Positions 12,032 to 20,808 of a DNA stretch of 64,000 nt are shown here, one piece after another. The notes below the pieces were generated by a model. That model had not been told where the DNA came from, searched no databases, and was given only the letters and a program-made list of their open reading frames with translations. Position numbers and translations under genes: made by a program. Each line of letters begins with the position of its first letter. Position 1 is the stretch's first letter. Source of the DNA: Bathymodiolus japonicus methanotrophic gill symbiont. GTDB lineage: Bacteria > Pseudomonadota > Gammaproteobacteria > Methylococcales > Methylomonadaceae. The DNA lies in the NCBI RefSeq assembly GCF_019721995.1, contig NZ_BLYC01000008.1, positions 42,501 to 106,500 of the forward strand. The letters run 5' to 3'.

Positions 12032-13459
12032 TAGACTTTCAGAAAATTAATTTCCGAACAAACAAAAACGACAGAGGGGAAACTGGCTTATAATTTTCGT
12101 CCCAACACTAACGGAAACAGTCAAAAATGGTATCCCTCACTTTTTCAAAGTCAATTGTAGGCCGACTAAAAAAAAATATGGCGACAACTCTCAAGCTAAG
12201 TAATATTCGTTTATATCGATTAACTCAAGCTCTACTCTGGTTCAGTGAATGCATGGGAATCAAAGAAATAGCACGCCTAATGGGAGTCTGTGAAAAAACC
12301 ATTATAAATTGGCTGAAAACATTCATGCATAAAGGTGTCGGTTGGTTAATAGGGCAACACTATCAAGGACGTGGTCGGAAGTCAAAGTTAACTAAAGACC
12401 AGAAAAATAGATTGGTTGAGTTGATAAAGAAAGGCCCAGAAGACAATGGATTTCATTGTGGAATATGGAATACTGCGATGATTGCCGAGCTTATTTGGTT
12501 AAAACTTGAAGTTCGTTATAACTTGAACTATTTATCAAGCCTAATGAAAAAACTGGGCTTCAGTTATCAAAAAGCTCGTTTTGTGACTGATCGCCAAGAA
12601 GAAGAAAAGTACGAGCTTGAAAGAAAAACGTGGCTGGAAGAAACATTGCCTGCCATTATGGAAAAGGCGGTAGAAGAAAAGAGTGTCGTTTTATTCGGTG
12701 ATGAGGTGTCATTTGCTATGTGGGGTTCATTGGCACGAACCTGGGCTCCAATAGGAGAGCAACCCACAGTGAAAACATCAGGGATTCGAAAAGGGTTGAA
12801 AATGTTTGGTACGATCGAACTCGAAGGAGGGAGTTTTCAATACCGAGAATCATTGGCTTATGAGATAAAACCAAAGTCACTTAGACTTTTAAAAGAAGCT
12901 GGGCTGCCTCAAGAATTTTTAGCTATTCTTAAAAGCTTAAAAAATGAGAAATATCCAACACAGAAGCTTTTTATGGAAGCGATATATTCTATTGCCGACA
13001 ACGTCTTAATCGAGAGTTATAAGCCAATGATATTACAACACGCTGAAACATCTGGGCGTTTTAATGGTGAAAGCTATGTTGAGTTTTTAACACAATTGCT
13101 GGCTTATTATAAAGGCAAGATTATTCTAATTGAAGATGGTGCCCCGTATCATGGAAGCGGTGTTATTAAGGAATTTAAGTTAGCTAATGTAGATCGTTTG
13201 ACAGTAGAACGTCTCCCTGCGTTCTCGCCGGATTTTAATCCGATTGAGAAATTATGGAAAAATACGAAACGCGATTCGACTCATATGAAGTATTTTAAAA
13301 CTTTTGAAGATCTTCATGATTCAGTTGTGCAAACTTTTAACACTTATATGTATGATGCCAGTAAAGTGATTTGTGTTATGCAAAAATTGCGGGAAGATTT
13401 CGTTGTTACCGCCTAAGTTTAAGCGCTCCAAATTTGGAAATTATTTATCTGAGAAACTA
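12032..13459 (+). mobile_element. IS-gamma, copy 1 (IS630-type)
   Basis: The element is 1428 bp with imperfect inverted ends (TAGACTTTCAG versus TAGTTTCTCAG, then a shared AATTTCC). It is flanked by TA on both sides (12030-12031 and 13460-13461), as expected for IS630. It has inserted in the TAA stop codon of phoR. Comparison with the copies at 29423 and 56841 fixes the boundaries. Confidence 0.95.
12127..13416 (+). CDS. IS630 family transposase (IS-gamma)
   Basis: This 429-residue protein has an N-terminal helix-turn-helix (GIKEIARLMGVCEKTIINWLKTF) and a C-terminal DDE domain. The aspartates lie in VLFGDEVSF and ILIEDGAPYH, and the glutamate in SPDFNPIEKLWKNTKRD, the classic IS630/Tc1-mariner pattern. 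The frame is intact and the element ends are intact, so this copy is probably functional. A second full-length copy at 29466 on the opposite strand is almost identical. Confidence 0.96.
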   Translation: MVSLTFSKSIVGRLKKNMATTLKLSNIRLYRLTQALLWFSECMGIKEIARLMGVCEKTIINWLKTFMHKGVGWLIGQHYQGRGRKSKLTKDQKNRLVELIKKGPEDNGFHCGIWNTAMIAELIWLKLEVRYNLNYLSSLMKKLGFSYQKARFVTDRQEEEKYELERKTWLEETLPAIMEKAVEEKSVVLFGDEVSFAMWGSLARTWAPIGEQPTVKTSGIRKGLKMFGTIELEGGSFQYRESLAYEIKPKSLRLLKEAGLPQEFLAILKSLKNEKYPTQKLFMEAIYSIADNVLIESYKPMILQHAETSGRFNGESYVEFLTQLLAYYKGKIILIEDGAPYHGSGVIKEFKLANVDRLTVERLPAFSPDFNPIEKLWKNTKRDSTHMKYFKTFEDLHDSVVQTFNTYMYDASKVICVMQKLREDFVVTA

Positions 13460-14733
13460 TAGCAAAAGCGCTGCTTAGGGAAAATGCAACTGAAACAGCT
13501 GCCTTTACCGGACTGACTGCGAATTTGTAGCTGAGCATCATGACGGGAAAGCGTGTGTTTGACGATGGCAAGCCCTAGGCCTGTGCCACGCGTTTCATGA
13601 TTGCGCTGGGCATTAGCGCGGTAGAAGCGCTCGGTTATTTTAGGAATTTCATGTTCGGGTATACCTTCTCCCCGGTCAGTAATATCCAGGATCAAGTTTT
13701 CACCCGACAGATACCATTGCACAGTAACAATAGAATCTTCTGCGGAATACTTGAGTGCATTAACAATTAAATTGGAAAAAGCTCCCCGAAGTTCCTGTGC
13801 ATCACCGATAATCTTAATGTCGGTATCTATAAACAGCTCAATACGACTGTTGAGCTGTTCCAAGGCACTGCTTTCCTGACACACCTGCTTTAATAGTGGG
13901 TCGATTTCAACACATTTATGTTGTGTCTTTGTCGTTTCCAGGTTTGCGAGTAGCAGCAAGTCATCCACCAAATATTGCATGCGTAGAGTTTGATTATTCA
14001 TCTGCTGTAATGAGTGACTTAACAGGGCTGAGTGATTATCATCCATATCAGTCAGCGTTTCCAGGTAGCCTTTTAAAACGGTGAGTGGGGTGCGTAATTC
14101 ATGCGATATATTGTCGACAAAGTCTTTGCGCATGCGTTCGATATTTTTTAATAATGTGACATCGTGCGCGACTAATAAATGCGCATTTTTAGCATAACTT
14201 ACAATTTTTAGTTGCAAGGTAATACGCTCGTTCGTCGGTGCTTTAATGCTTAGCACGGAAGCGGGGTCTTTGTTGCTGAGAAACTCAATAAAATCTGGGG
14301 TGCGCACTAGATAAGGAAAGCTCTGTCCGGTATCTTTCTTTCTTAGCCCCAGTGTGTTTTTTGCGGCATTATTAAACCACGAAATCTGATCATGCTCACC
14401 AAGGGCTACGATAGCATCGGGCAAGGCCGCTGTCGATTGACGGAATTGCTCAATAATTTGTCTGAGTTGTTTTTTGCGTTTTTTATTGGCTTTTTTCAGG
14501 CGAAAAATATAATAATAAATTTCAGCCCAGGCACCGTAAGTTGTTGGATAGTTTGATTTTTCCCCTGCTTTTAGCCATTGCTCCATCTGGTGCAACAAAA
14601 ATGCCTGGCGCAGACTATATACAATACAGATAATGAGTAGTAAATATACAAAGTGACCAATAAATAAGCTGATGATAGCTGCCAGGATGGTCGAAATAAT
14701 TAGGAGTAATAAATCCCTATACAAAGAAGTCAT
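13441..14733 (-). CDS. phoR: Phosphate-regulon sensor histidine kinase PhoR
   Basis: PhoR is a membrane-bound kinase that phosphorylates PhoB when phosphate is scarce. The 430 residues are arranged as two N-terminal membrane spans (about 7-45), a PAS domain (about 95-190) and a dimerisation domain with the phospho-acceptor His in ISHELRTPLTVLKGYLE. An ATPase domain with the boxes DRGEGIPEHEIPKI and RGTGLGLAIVKH completes it. The start overlaps the phoB stop by one base, so the two are co-transcribed. An IS-gamma copy sits exactly in the original TAA stop; translation now reads six codons (YSFSDK) into the IS before stopping. The core domains are untouched, so the kinase is probably functional, although it shares its 3' end with an IS. 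Confidence 0.95.
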   Translation of the reverse strand: MTSLYRDLLLLIISTILAAIISLFIGHFVYLLLIICIVYSLRQAFLLHQMEQWLKAGEKSNYPTTYGAWAEIYYYIFRLKKANKKRKKQLRQIIEQFRQSTAALPDAIVALGEHDQISWFNNAAKNTLGLRKKDTGQSFPYLVRTPDFIEFLSNKDPASVLSIKAPTNERITLQLKIVSYAKNAHLLVAHDVTLLKNIERMRKDFVDNISHELRTPLTVLKGYLETLTDMDDNHSALLSHSLQQMNNQTLRMQYLVDDLLLLANLETTKTQHKCVEIDPLLKQVCQESSALEQLNSRIELFIDTDIKIIGDAQELRGAFSNLIVNALKYSAEDSIVTVQWYLSGENLILDITDRGEGIPEHEIPKITERFYRANAQRNHETRGTGLGLAIVKHTLSRHDAQLQIRSQSGKGSCFSCIFPKQRFCYSFSDK

Positions 14734-15428
14734 TAGCTGCTTTTTACAGAAAAACGGTAGCCAAAGCCGCGCACAGTTTGTAGCCAGTCCTCGCGTTGAT
14801 GGTTAGCCAGTATTTTTCGTAAACGACGGATATGCACATCGACTGTACGTTCCTCTATATAAACATTACGCCCCCAAACCTGGTCTAATAGCTGTGTGCG
14901 GTTATAAACTTTATCCGGGTGGGTAAGGAAAAAACTGAGCAGTCGAAATTCTGTAGGGCTCACTTCTATCTCTTTATCTGCAATGATAACGCGGTGTTGT
15001 TCTGTGTCGAGCACAATATCCTGAAACTTGATTTGGGTTAAATCATGGATTTTCCCACTTCTGCGTAATACTGCTTTGATTCTGGCGATTAGTTCTTTAG
15101 GTGAGAAAGGTTTGGTTACATAATCATCAGCCCCGATATCCAGGCCGTGGATTTTATCAGCTTCCTCACCTTTTGCTGTGAGTAAGATAATTGGCAGGTC
15201 ACGATAATCATCACTAGACTTTAAGCGCCGTGTCCACTCATCACCTGTGACACGGGGAAGCATCCAGTCCAGCAGGATCAAGTCAGGCAGGTTGTCATTC
15301 AAGATCGTATGAGCCTGCGCAACGTCAGCTGCTTCCAGCACGTTAAAATCATATTGCTGTAGCACCATAACCAGCATGCTGCGAATTGCCTGTTCATCTT
15401 CAACGACTAATATTGTAAATTGGCTCAT
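14733..15428 (-). CDS. phoB: Phosphate-regulon response regulator PhoB
   Basis: This OmpR-class regulator activates phosphate-starvation genes. The receiver domain covers about residues 1-120, with acidic pocket VEDEQ, phospho-acceptor Asp in LILLDWMLP and the conserved Lys in VTKPFSPKEL. The winged-helix DNA-binding domain ends in ERTVDVHIRRLRKIL and GFGYRF. The longer open frame begins at 15470, but MSQFTILVVEDEQ at 15428 is the conserved start. A Pho box 48-65 bases upstream indicates autoregulation. It is followed directly by phoR. Confidence 0.96.
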   Translation of the reverse strand: MSQFTILVVEDEQAIRSMLVMVLQQYDFNVLEAADVAQAHTILNDNLPDLILLDWMLPRVTGDEWTRRLKSSDDYRDLPIILLTAKGEEADKIHGLDIGADDYVTKPFSPKELIARIKAVLRRSGKIHDLTQIKFQDIVLDTEQHRVIIADKEIEVSPTEFRLLSFFLTHPDKVYNRTQLLDQVWGRNVYIEERTVDVHIRRLRKILANHQREDWLQTVRGFGYRFSVKSS

Positions 15429-15475
15429 AATGTATTTAGCATCCTGTTTTGCCGAAGCATTGTATACCATTTTAT

Positions 15476-15493
15476 ATGACGGTTTTATGACAG
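15476..15493 (-). promoter_or_regulatory. Pho box upstream of phoB
   Basis: On the minus strand CTGTCATAAAACCGTCAT matches the 18-bp Pho box consensus (two CTGTCA-type 7-mers separated by a 4-bp AT spacer) with one mismatch. It is followed by an AT-rich stretch suitable for a -10 element. The expected user is the phoBR promoter. Confidence 0.88.
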
Positions 15494-16036
15494 TTTTTTT
15501 CTATACTGGAATAAACTACGTCCAGTTTGCTTAGGGAAGGTGAAGTTGATTAGTTGTATAAACTTAGTTATTATAATGAATTAGAGTAGATTTTGAGATA
15601 GCTAAAATTTTCTCTACTAATATAGACCCCTTGAGGACTTGATTTTGAAGTTCTAAATACCTGGGTTTATATTTTGTTGTCGCTTATGTAGCAACGTGCT
15701 GGATAGATGTACATATGCTTGTAATTTTGAGATTAGTTTCAATAATATACAAATTCCTCTATCAGTCAAACCAATACGCTGCTGCACATGTAGGGTTATA
15801 AACCCACTCGGCTATTCCAGCATGTGTCAGCAGTAGGCTTAGACTAATATCCAGGATAAAAGCGTTGCAAGTGGCGAACACTTTTGTTGCCGAAAGTCAG
15901 GACTGGGTAACTAGCTACAAAGTTACCAAAACTGTTAGAAATAGATTTTCTCACTATCAGCACATTTTTCATTTGCTGAGTGTAAAAAACTACATTACCC
16001 TGAATGTTTATGTTAGAGTGAAATGCGTTCGGTTTA
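15494..16036. other. Gene-free region upstream of phoB
   Basis: This stretch of about 540 bases is AT-rich. I see no convincing gene: a 69-codon frame at 15865 has no family resemblance or ribosome site. It contains one strong inverted repeat, listed separately, and then an M1 element. Confidence 0.5.
15779..15833. repeat. Nested palindrome
   Basis: The outer arms CTGCTGCACATG and CATGTGTCAGCAG enclose an inner hairpin GGGTT-ATA-AACCC. There is no T run. It may be a REP-like site or an RNA structure. Confidence 0.4.
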
Positions 16037-16044
16037 AATTAAAA

Positions 16045-16248
16045 CTGAAGTTTCCCAATAATTATTTATGGTAAAATTGAAACTATGCTACAACTATATG
16101 AAAAAAACAGTCTTTTCATTCGTTTCAAATGCTATTGCCTAAGGGGAATTAAGTAGGGGTTTGCTATAAACATGGCAAAACCACCTAAAATAAACCTCGA
16201 TACACCAGCATGGTGTATTTCAGCTACTCAATAATTGGGAAACTTCAG
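16045..16248. mobile_element. Miniature element M1, copy 2
   Basis: The element is 204 bp with ends CTGAAGTTTCCCAAT, in the opposite orientation to copy 1. A perfect 8-bp duplication AATTAAAA flanks it (16037-16044 and 16249-16256). Confidence 0.93.
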
Positions 16249-16281
16249 AATTAAAAGTAATTAATTCTTTATAGAATACCT

Positions 16282-16569
16282 ATGGAAAGAACTAAACAAA
16301 ATGGCTTTGTCAGGTCACACCGCCCTAAAATTGTTGCGCTTATCCGCTTGCTCGATATCGTAATTATTGGGCTGCTGTTACAGCTATTATTAAATCATTA
16401 TACATTGGACTTTTCACAGTTTCAGGTGTGGTGGTTACTGATTGCGATAACAATGTTTGAATTTTTTGCAGAATTAAATCTGTTATATAATGCGCCACGC
16501 GGGGTGAATTTAATAACTGAATCCCAGCGTACAGGAGGCGCCTGGTTAGGTGTTTTAGTAGCATTCTTT
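16282..16569 (+). pseudogene. N-terminal fragment of a WcaJ-type undecaprenyl-phosphate sugar transferase
   Basis: About 96 residues remain: a basic start followed by two hydrophobic spans (about residues 20-37 and 50-68), then a segment ending RTGGAWLGVLV. This resembles the membrane N-terminus of exopolysaccharide-initiating sugar-phosphate transferases. A Mos-A element follows directly, and what comes after it is an IS-alpha fragment, so the catalytic C-terminal half is lost from the window. The family assignment rests on a short membrane segment and is tentative. Confidence 0.5.
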
Positions 16570-16852
16570 CGCTGAAAATCATGGAAACGTAGCTTAGCGA
16601 AGTGGTGATTTTTAGTCCCTGATAGGCGGCGACAGGGCAATTCGCTGATTCGACGTGTGCTAGCAGCACGCGAGAGGAGCAAGAATTGCATTCCGAATAG
16701 CCGTCCAGCCAGTGAGGTAGTAATGACGAAGCTGCTTTTGTGCGTAGTCATTGCGGACGCAGGGCGTTCAGGGCATCTCCCATCCGCTGCGTAGGTGAAC
16801 GAATTATGGCGACAGGAGTCCCAGAATTTCGTGAGGTAGCATGGCGCGCCTG
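16570..16852 (-). mobile_element. Mos-A element (E2 + E1)
   Basis: This 283-bp copy runs from CGCTGAAAATC to GGCGCGCCTG. It joins a sugar-transferase fragment to the interior of an IS-alpha copy, so it marks a rearrangement junction. It carries a 3-bp insertion relative to the 280-bp standard. Confidence 0.9.
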
Positions 16853-17606
16853 AGTTTCCTTGAAATTACTTTTAGTGTTATTGAATGTCTTTTCAATCGT
16901 CCATCGCTTGAAATACAGCATGGCAATGGTTCCAGGGTTAATAGTCATTGGCAAGGTTGTCACAAACCGGTGAAGTTTTCCGGTTTCTGGATCACGGTAA
17001 TCCACCACGTTAAATTTGATGCCCTTGTTTCCGTACACACTGTATGCTTCAACCCCTGTATTGATCTCATGGCGGGAGTCAAAAGGGATAGACTCAACCA
17101 GAGTCGCAATTGAATTCTCTTTTAGCATTGAAATCATGCAATTAGCATGTCGTTTCTGCCGATCCCAGCAGACAAAGTCGGTGACGGCTTTATCGTAGAC
17201 ATAGAGATGTTTCTGAGAGCTGTTATTTCCCTTGTTTTGCTTTTCAATATGATCTCGTAACACAGGTATTTCTTGATGCCTCTGAGTTCCGTTTGTCACC
17301 AGACAAAGAAATCTGAGCAACCCACTTCTGAGATTCAACGCGTAAATCCCCCCGGCCGCATAAACTTCCCCCTTGCTGTTTTTTTCAGTATGGCAGGCAT
17401 GATCAATAAAATGACCATCCGCCGCTTCTATGGTGTATTCGTCAAGTTTCGGGAATGCTTTAAGATAATCAATGCCTTGCGATAGCAGTGTTTCAGAGTG
17501 AAGATGATAGCTCTGCTGTTCAAATGCCTCAAGCATACTTGTTCGTCTATGCGACTTCAGTGATTTAAAATACGTTGAGTGGGGAAGCAGCTGGCCATAA
17601 ATCTGT

Positions 17607-17901
17607 CGCTGAAAATCCTGGAAACGGAGCTTTAGCGAAGTGATGATTTTTAGTCCGCGATAGCCGTAGGGCCGTTGTTTTGTCGGAGTCTGAGCGTTAG
17701 GGAAGGTAGAGACAAAATAAAAGGCCATCCGACACGGCGTCAAGTCATTTGGAGCCTATGTTCCGACCCCTTGTTGGGTCGGGACGAGGTGACGAGGACG
17801 AATCGGGGCCGCCGGAGGCATAAGTGGTCGCGTTAAGTTTTTGCTGCTTGCTTGGGCTGGGATGCCCAAAACAAGCTTTCGCAAAAATAGCGACTCCCCA
17901 A
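17607..17901 (+). mobile_element. Mos-C element (E2 + E4)
   Basis: This 295-bp structured repeat begins CGCTGAAAATCCTGG and ends GCGACTCCCCAA. It is inserted in the IS-alpha transposase gene. The intact IS-alpha at 10830-10850 shows the host sequence is continuous across it, so there is no target duplication. Confidence 0.9.
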
Positions 17902-18127
17902 TCATTGGTTTGGAGGAAATGGCGACCACTATCGACTACACTGATACAGCGTAATAACCCAAGGCGAATAAAGTCGATATCCTTCAACTCTGGGCATGAA
18001 CGAGCCCACAAAGGATGACGCTCTGCTAACAGGGCACGTTCCATAATTTCATTGCAGTGTTGGTGAATATGTTCAGAGAGTGGTAGGTCTTTAAGCATGG
18101 GTGATATCCGTTTATGAGGTGATTAAA

Positions 18128-18407
18128 CAGGCGCGCCATGCTACCTCACGAAATTCCGGGACTCCTGTCGCCATAATTCGTTCACCTACGCAGCGGATGG
18201 GAGATGCCCTGAACGCCCTGCGTCCGCAACGACTACGCACAAAAGCCGCTTCGTCATTACTACCTCACTGGCTGGACGGCTATTCGGAATGCAATTCTTG
18301 CTCCTTTCGCGTGCTGCTAGCACACGTCGAATCAGCGAATTGCCCTGTCGCCTATCAGGGACTAAAAATCACCACTTCGCTAAGCTCCGTTTCCATGATT
18401 TTCAGCG
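18128..18407 (+). mobile_element. Mos-A element (E1 + E2)
   Basis: This 280-bp copy lies in the IS-alpha leader just upstream of the transposase start. The host reads ...GATTAAA | ACGGAAAT... on either side, exactly as in the intact copy, so there is zero target duplication. Confidence 0.93.
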
Positions 18408-18791
18408 ACGGAAATCTTTAGAAAAATTTTTTCGGCAAATGCAAGCTTTATTTGAAATTATTTGTTGTTTTTTTTACGGTGCCTACAGAGTGTCTATTTG
18501 CTGTTATAAGTGATTAAAATCAAAAAGATGGAAATATTCGAGTGGTGCTACCTTCAGGTAGGTTATAGGCTGCTTTGTTTAGGTACTTCTTCTTTCAATG
18601 GGAACACTGATGAAAAAGGTAGTGAGGTTGCCTTGATCTTTGATGAATTCGACTCATAAGTGCACCACTCTTAATTTACGGACATCAACGCCAGTATTTT
18701 CAAAAAACACCTCCTAAGGCAACTAGCAATAAATAACCTACCCAAAATATAAGATATATTGCTCAGATTGTTGTATTCTAATGGTTTTAAT

Positions 18792-19164
18792 GTAAGCACC
18801 CAACGAAGCGCGTACTTGCCCTATTCAGGCGGATCTGATTTTTTAATATTCCAAGGCAACAAGGCTTCTACTTTATCAGCCGTATCAGCATAGGGTAAAG
18901 CAGTGAGAACCTGCTTAAGATATGCATAAGGCTCCCGTCCATTTGCTTTAGCCGTTTCGATCAGACTGTAATGTATTGTGCACTGGCATGGGCACCCGCC
19001 GGTGTATCAGAAAATAACCAGGCTTCCCGCCCTATCACAAACGGCCGAATCGCATTTTCCGCCAGAATATTGCTTATATTGAGCTCACCATGGGTGCAAT
19101 ACACATTGAGTTTTTCCCACTGGTTACTCAGGTTAGTCATTGCCTTGCCGGATGGTGGAGACTG
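18792..19164 (-). pseudogene. IS66-type transposase, C-terminal remnant and right end
   Basis: Reverse translation gives the IS66 TnpC tail: a segment with NILAENAIRPFVIGREAWLF, then after a frameshift near 18970 a segment with ETAKANGREPYAYLKQVL, ending at a stop at 18821. The IS66-type terminus GTAAGCACCCAACG begins at 18792. The 5' part is missing and has been replaced by an IS30 remnant. It differs from the IS66 element at 39298. Confidence 0.85.
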
Positions 19165-19470
19165 AGATTCCATCCTTTTCCTTCAGTCGTCCACAGGTCT
19201 GCTCAGGACTCCAGTCTTGTTGCAAGCAGGCAGAGATTGTTGTTCTCAAAGAGTCGTCATCTTTACGGCCTTTTCTTTGCTCTTATGTCTTGCCTTCGTT
19301 TTGATCTGCGCCTGTTGGTATCGATAGCCTTTTATTCAAGTATTAAGCGCTACATCTTGGCTAACGGTGGTGTGGCAGCAACCTATATCTCTGGCTACTT
19401 GTCGAATTGAATCTCCATTACCAAGATCTATTCCAATATAATCTCTCTCTTCAGAGGCTAGTTATGTCTA
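19165..19470 (-). pseudogene. IS30-type transposase remnant
   Basis: On the minus strand, a degraded frame can be pieced together: a helix-turn-helix part (EERDYIGIDLGNGDSIRQVA), then KGYRYQQAQIKTKARHKSKEKA, then in another frame QQDWSPEQTCGRLKEKDGIS. These match the N-terminal half of IS30 transposases. Two stops and a frameshift kill it. It abuts the IS66 remnant directly. Confidence 0.75.
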
Positions 19471-19618
19471 CATAATTCACTCCGTTTTTGCAAGAACCGG
19501 AAATTATAGCGCCGACCAGCCTCTGTCGTAACAAAATAAAATTTTACTATATTAGTGTTTTATTATATTATAGGTCGTTAGTATTCTTACACTACCTCAT
19601 GAATCAGGAGTCAGACCC

Positions 19619-20710
19619 ATGCTATTTAAACAACTATTTGACACAGAAAGCTGTACTTATACTTATTTAATTGCCGACCCAGACAATAAAGAAGCTGTTT
19701 TAATTGACCCAGTGGATACGCAACTAGACGTGTATCTCGACTTATTAAAAGAACATAAGCTTACTTTAAAGTATTCACTAGAAACCCATGTGCATGCTGA
19801 TCATGTCACCGCAAGTGGCATGTTGCGCCAAAAGCTAGGTGCAAAAACAGCCGTCAATTCGCTTTGTGGTGCAGACAGTGCAGATACTCAGATTCAGGAT
19901 GGCGATATCTTTGAATTCGGAGCGAATGAAACAATCAAGGTTATTTCTACGCCGGGACATACACCTGGCAGTACGTCATTTTTGTGGCGCGATAGAGTTT
20001 TTACCGGTGATGCTTTATTAATTGATGGCTGTGGACGCACTGACTTTCAAGGCGGTAGTGCAGGTGCGCAATATGACAGCATTACCCAGCGATTATTCAC
20101 CTTGCCAGACGATACTATCGTTTATCCAGGTCATGATTATAAAGGCCGCTGGATTAGTAATACCGCTCAGGAGCGTCGATCTAACTCCCGCCTAGCGGGT
20201 AAAACCAAACAGGAATTTGTGGATATTATGCACAATCTGAATTTGCCGAAGCCTAAGTTAATCGATATGGCTGTTCCGGCAAACCGTTATTGCGGCATCG
20301 ATGAAGAGCTTGCAAATCAGGCGGCTGAGCAGCGAGTCGAAGGCTCTGACCCTAAGCGTCAGACGTCAACTATGGAAGAGCTGGTCAATCAGGTCAGGCC
20401 GAATATCACTGAAATTGCCGTACAAAAAGCCAGAGATATCATTGACAATAGCGCAGTGACAATTGTTGATGTAAGAGAAGAGAATGAGTTTAATGTCGGT
20501 CATCTGGACAATGCTATTTTGCTACCACGCGGTGTGCTGGAATTTAAAATCAATTCGGTGCCAGCACTTGCAGATAAGTCGGCTGCAATTATTGTCTACT
20601 GCGCTACAGGAAAGCGCTCTGCCCTTTCTGCTAACACCATGCAAAATATGGGCTACACCAATGTGCTTTCAATTGCAGGTGGTTATGAAGCTTGGAAACA
20701 GCAAACTTAA
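19619..20710 (+). CDS. Persulfide dioxygenase-rhodanese fusion
   Basis: This 363-residue two-domain protein is of the PDO/ETHE1 type. Residues 1-235 are a metallo-beta-lactamase-fold dioxygenase with iron ligands in THVHADHVTAS (His57, His59, Asp61, His62), TPGHTPGS (His114), FTGDALL (Asp131) and YPGHDYKG (His172). Residues about 260-363 are a rhodanese domain with active-site loop CATGKRSA (Cys328). The family oxidises glutathione persulfide to sulfite; the fused rhodanese is thought to supply or remove sulfane sulfur. An AGGAG lies eight bases before the ATG. The SQR gene 98 bases downstream produces persulfide, so the two form a sulfide-oxidation module. Confidence 0.93.
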   Translation: MLFKQLFDTESCTYTYLIADPDNKEAVLIDPVDTQLDVYLDLLKEHKLTLKYSLETHVHADHVTASGMLRQKLGAKTAVNSLCGADSADTQIQDGDIFEFGANETIKVISTPGHTPGSTSFLWRDRVFTGDALLIDGCGRTDFQGGSAGAQYDSITQRLFTLPDDTIVYPGHDYKGRWISNTAQERRSNSRLAGKTKQEFVDIMHNLNLPKPKLIDMAVPANRYCGIDEELANQAAEQRVEGSDPKRQTSTMEELVNQVRPNITEIAVQKARDIIDNSAVTIVDVREENEFNVGHLDNAILLPRGVLEFKINSVPALADKSAAIIVYCATGKRSALSANTMQNMGYTNVLSIAGGYEAWKQQT

Positions 20711-20808
20711 AGAGTATTATTGAGCCAGCAAAACTCAAATAAAGTTTTGTAAATCATTACCCTACAAAAAATAACAATTATAATTAACATTACAAACAGC
20801 GAGGAATT

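Larger units (their letters stand above)
16853..18612 (-). mobile_element. IS-alpha copy 2, truncated and twice interrupted
   Basis: This is an IS-alpha in reverse orientation. Its left terminus CATCAGTGTTCCC is at 18600-18612. Its right third, including the YREK glutamate region's downstream part and right terminus, is missing beyond 16853. A Mos-C sits at 17607-17901 and a Mos-A at 18128-18407. Removing both restores continuous IS-alpha sequence, so both went in without target duplication. The transposase is dead. Confidence 0.92.

Noticed and set aside
15865-16074. A 69-codon frame upstream of M1 copy 2
   Set aside because: It has no start-site signal, runs into the M1 element and resembles no family.
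16364-16751. Repeated 70-130-codon frames (for example those containing MQFLLLSRAASTRR or MGDALNALRPQRL) found at many places
   Set aside because: They are read-throughs of the Mos-A element in different frames. The same DNA is open in more than one frame, the frames end in whatever flanks each copy, and there is no start-site signal.
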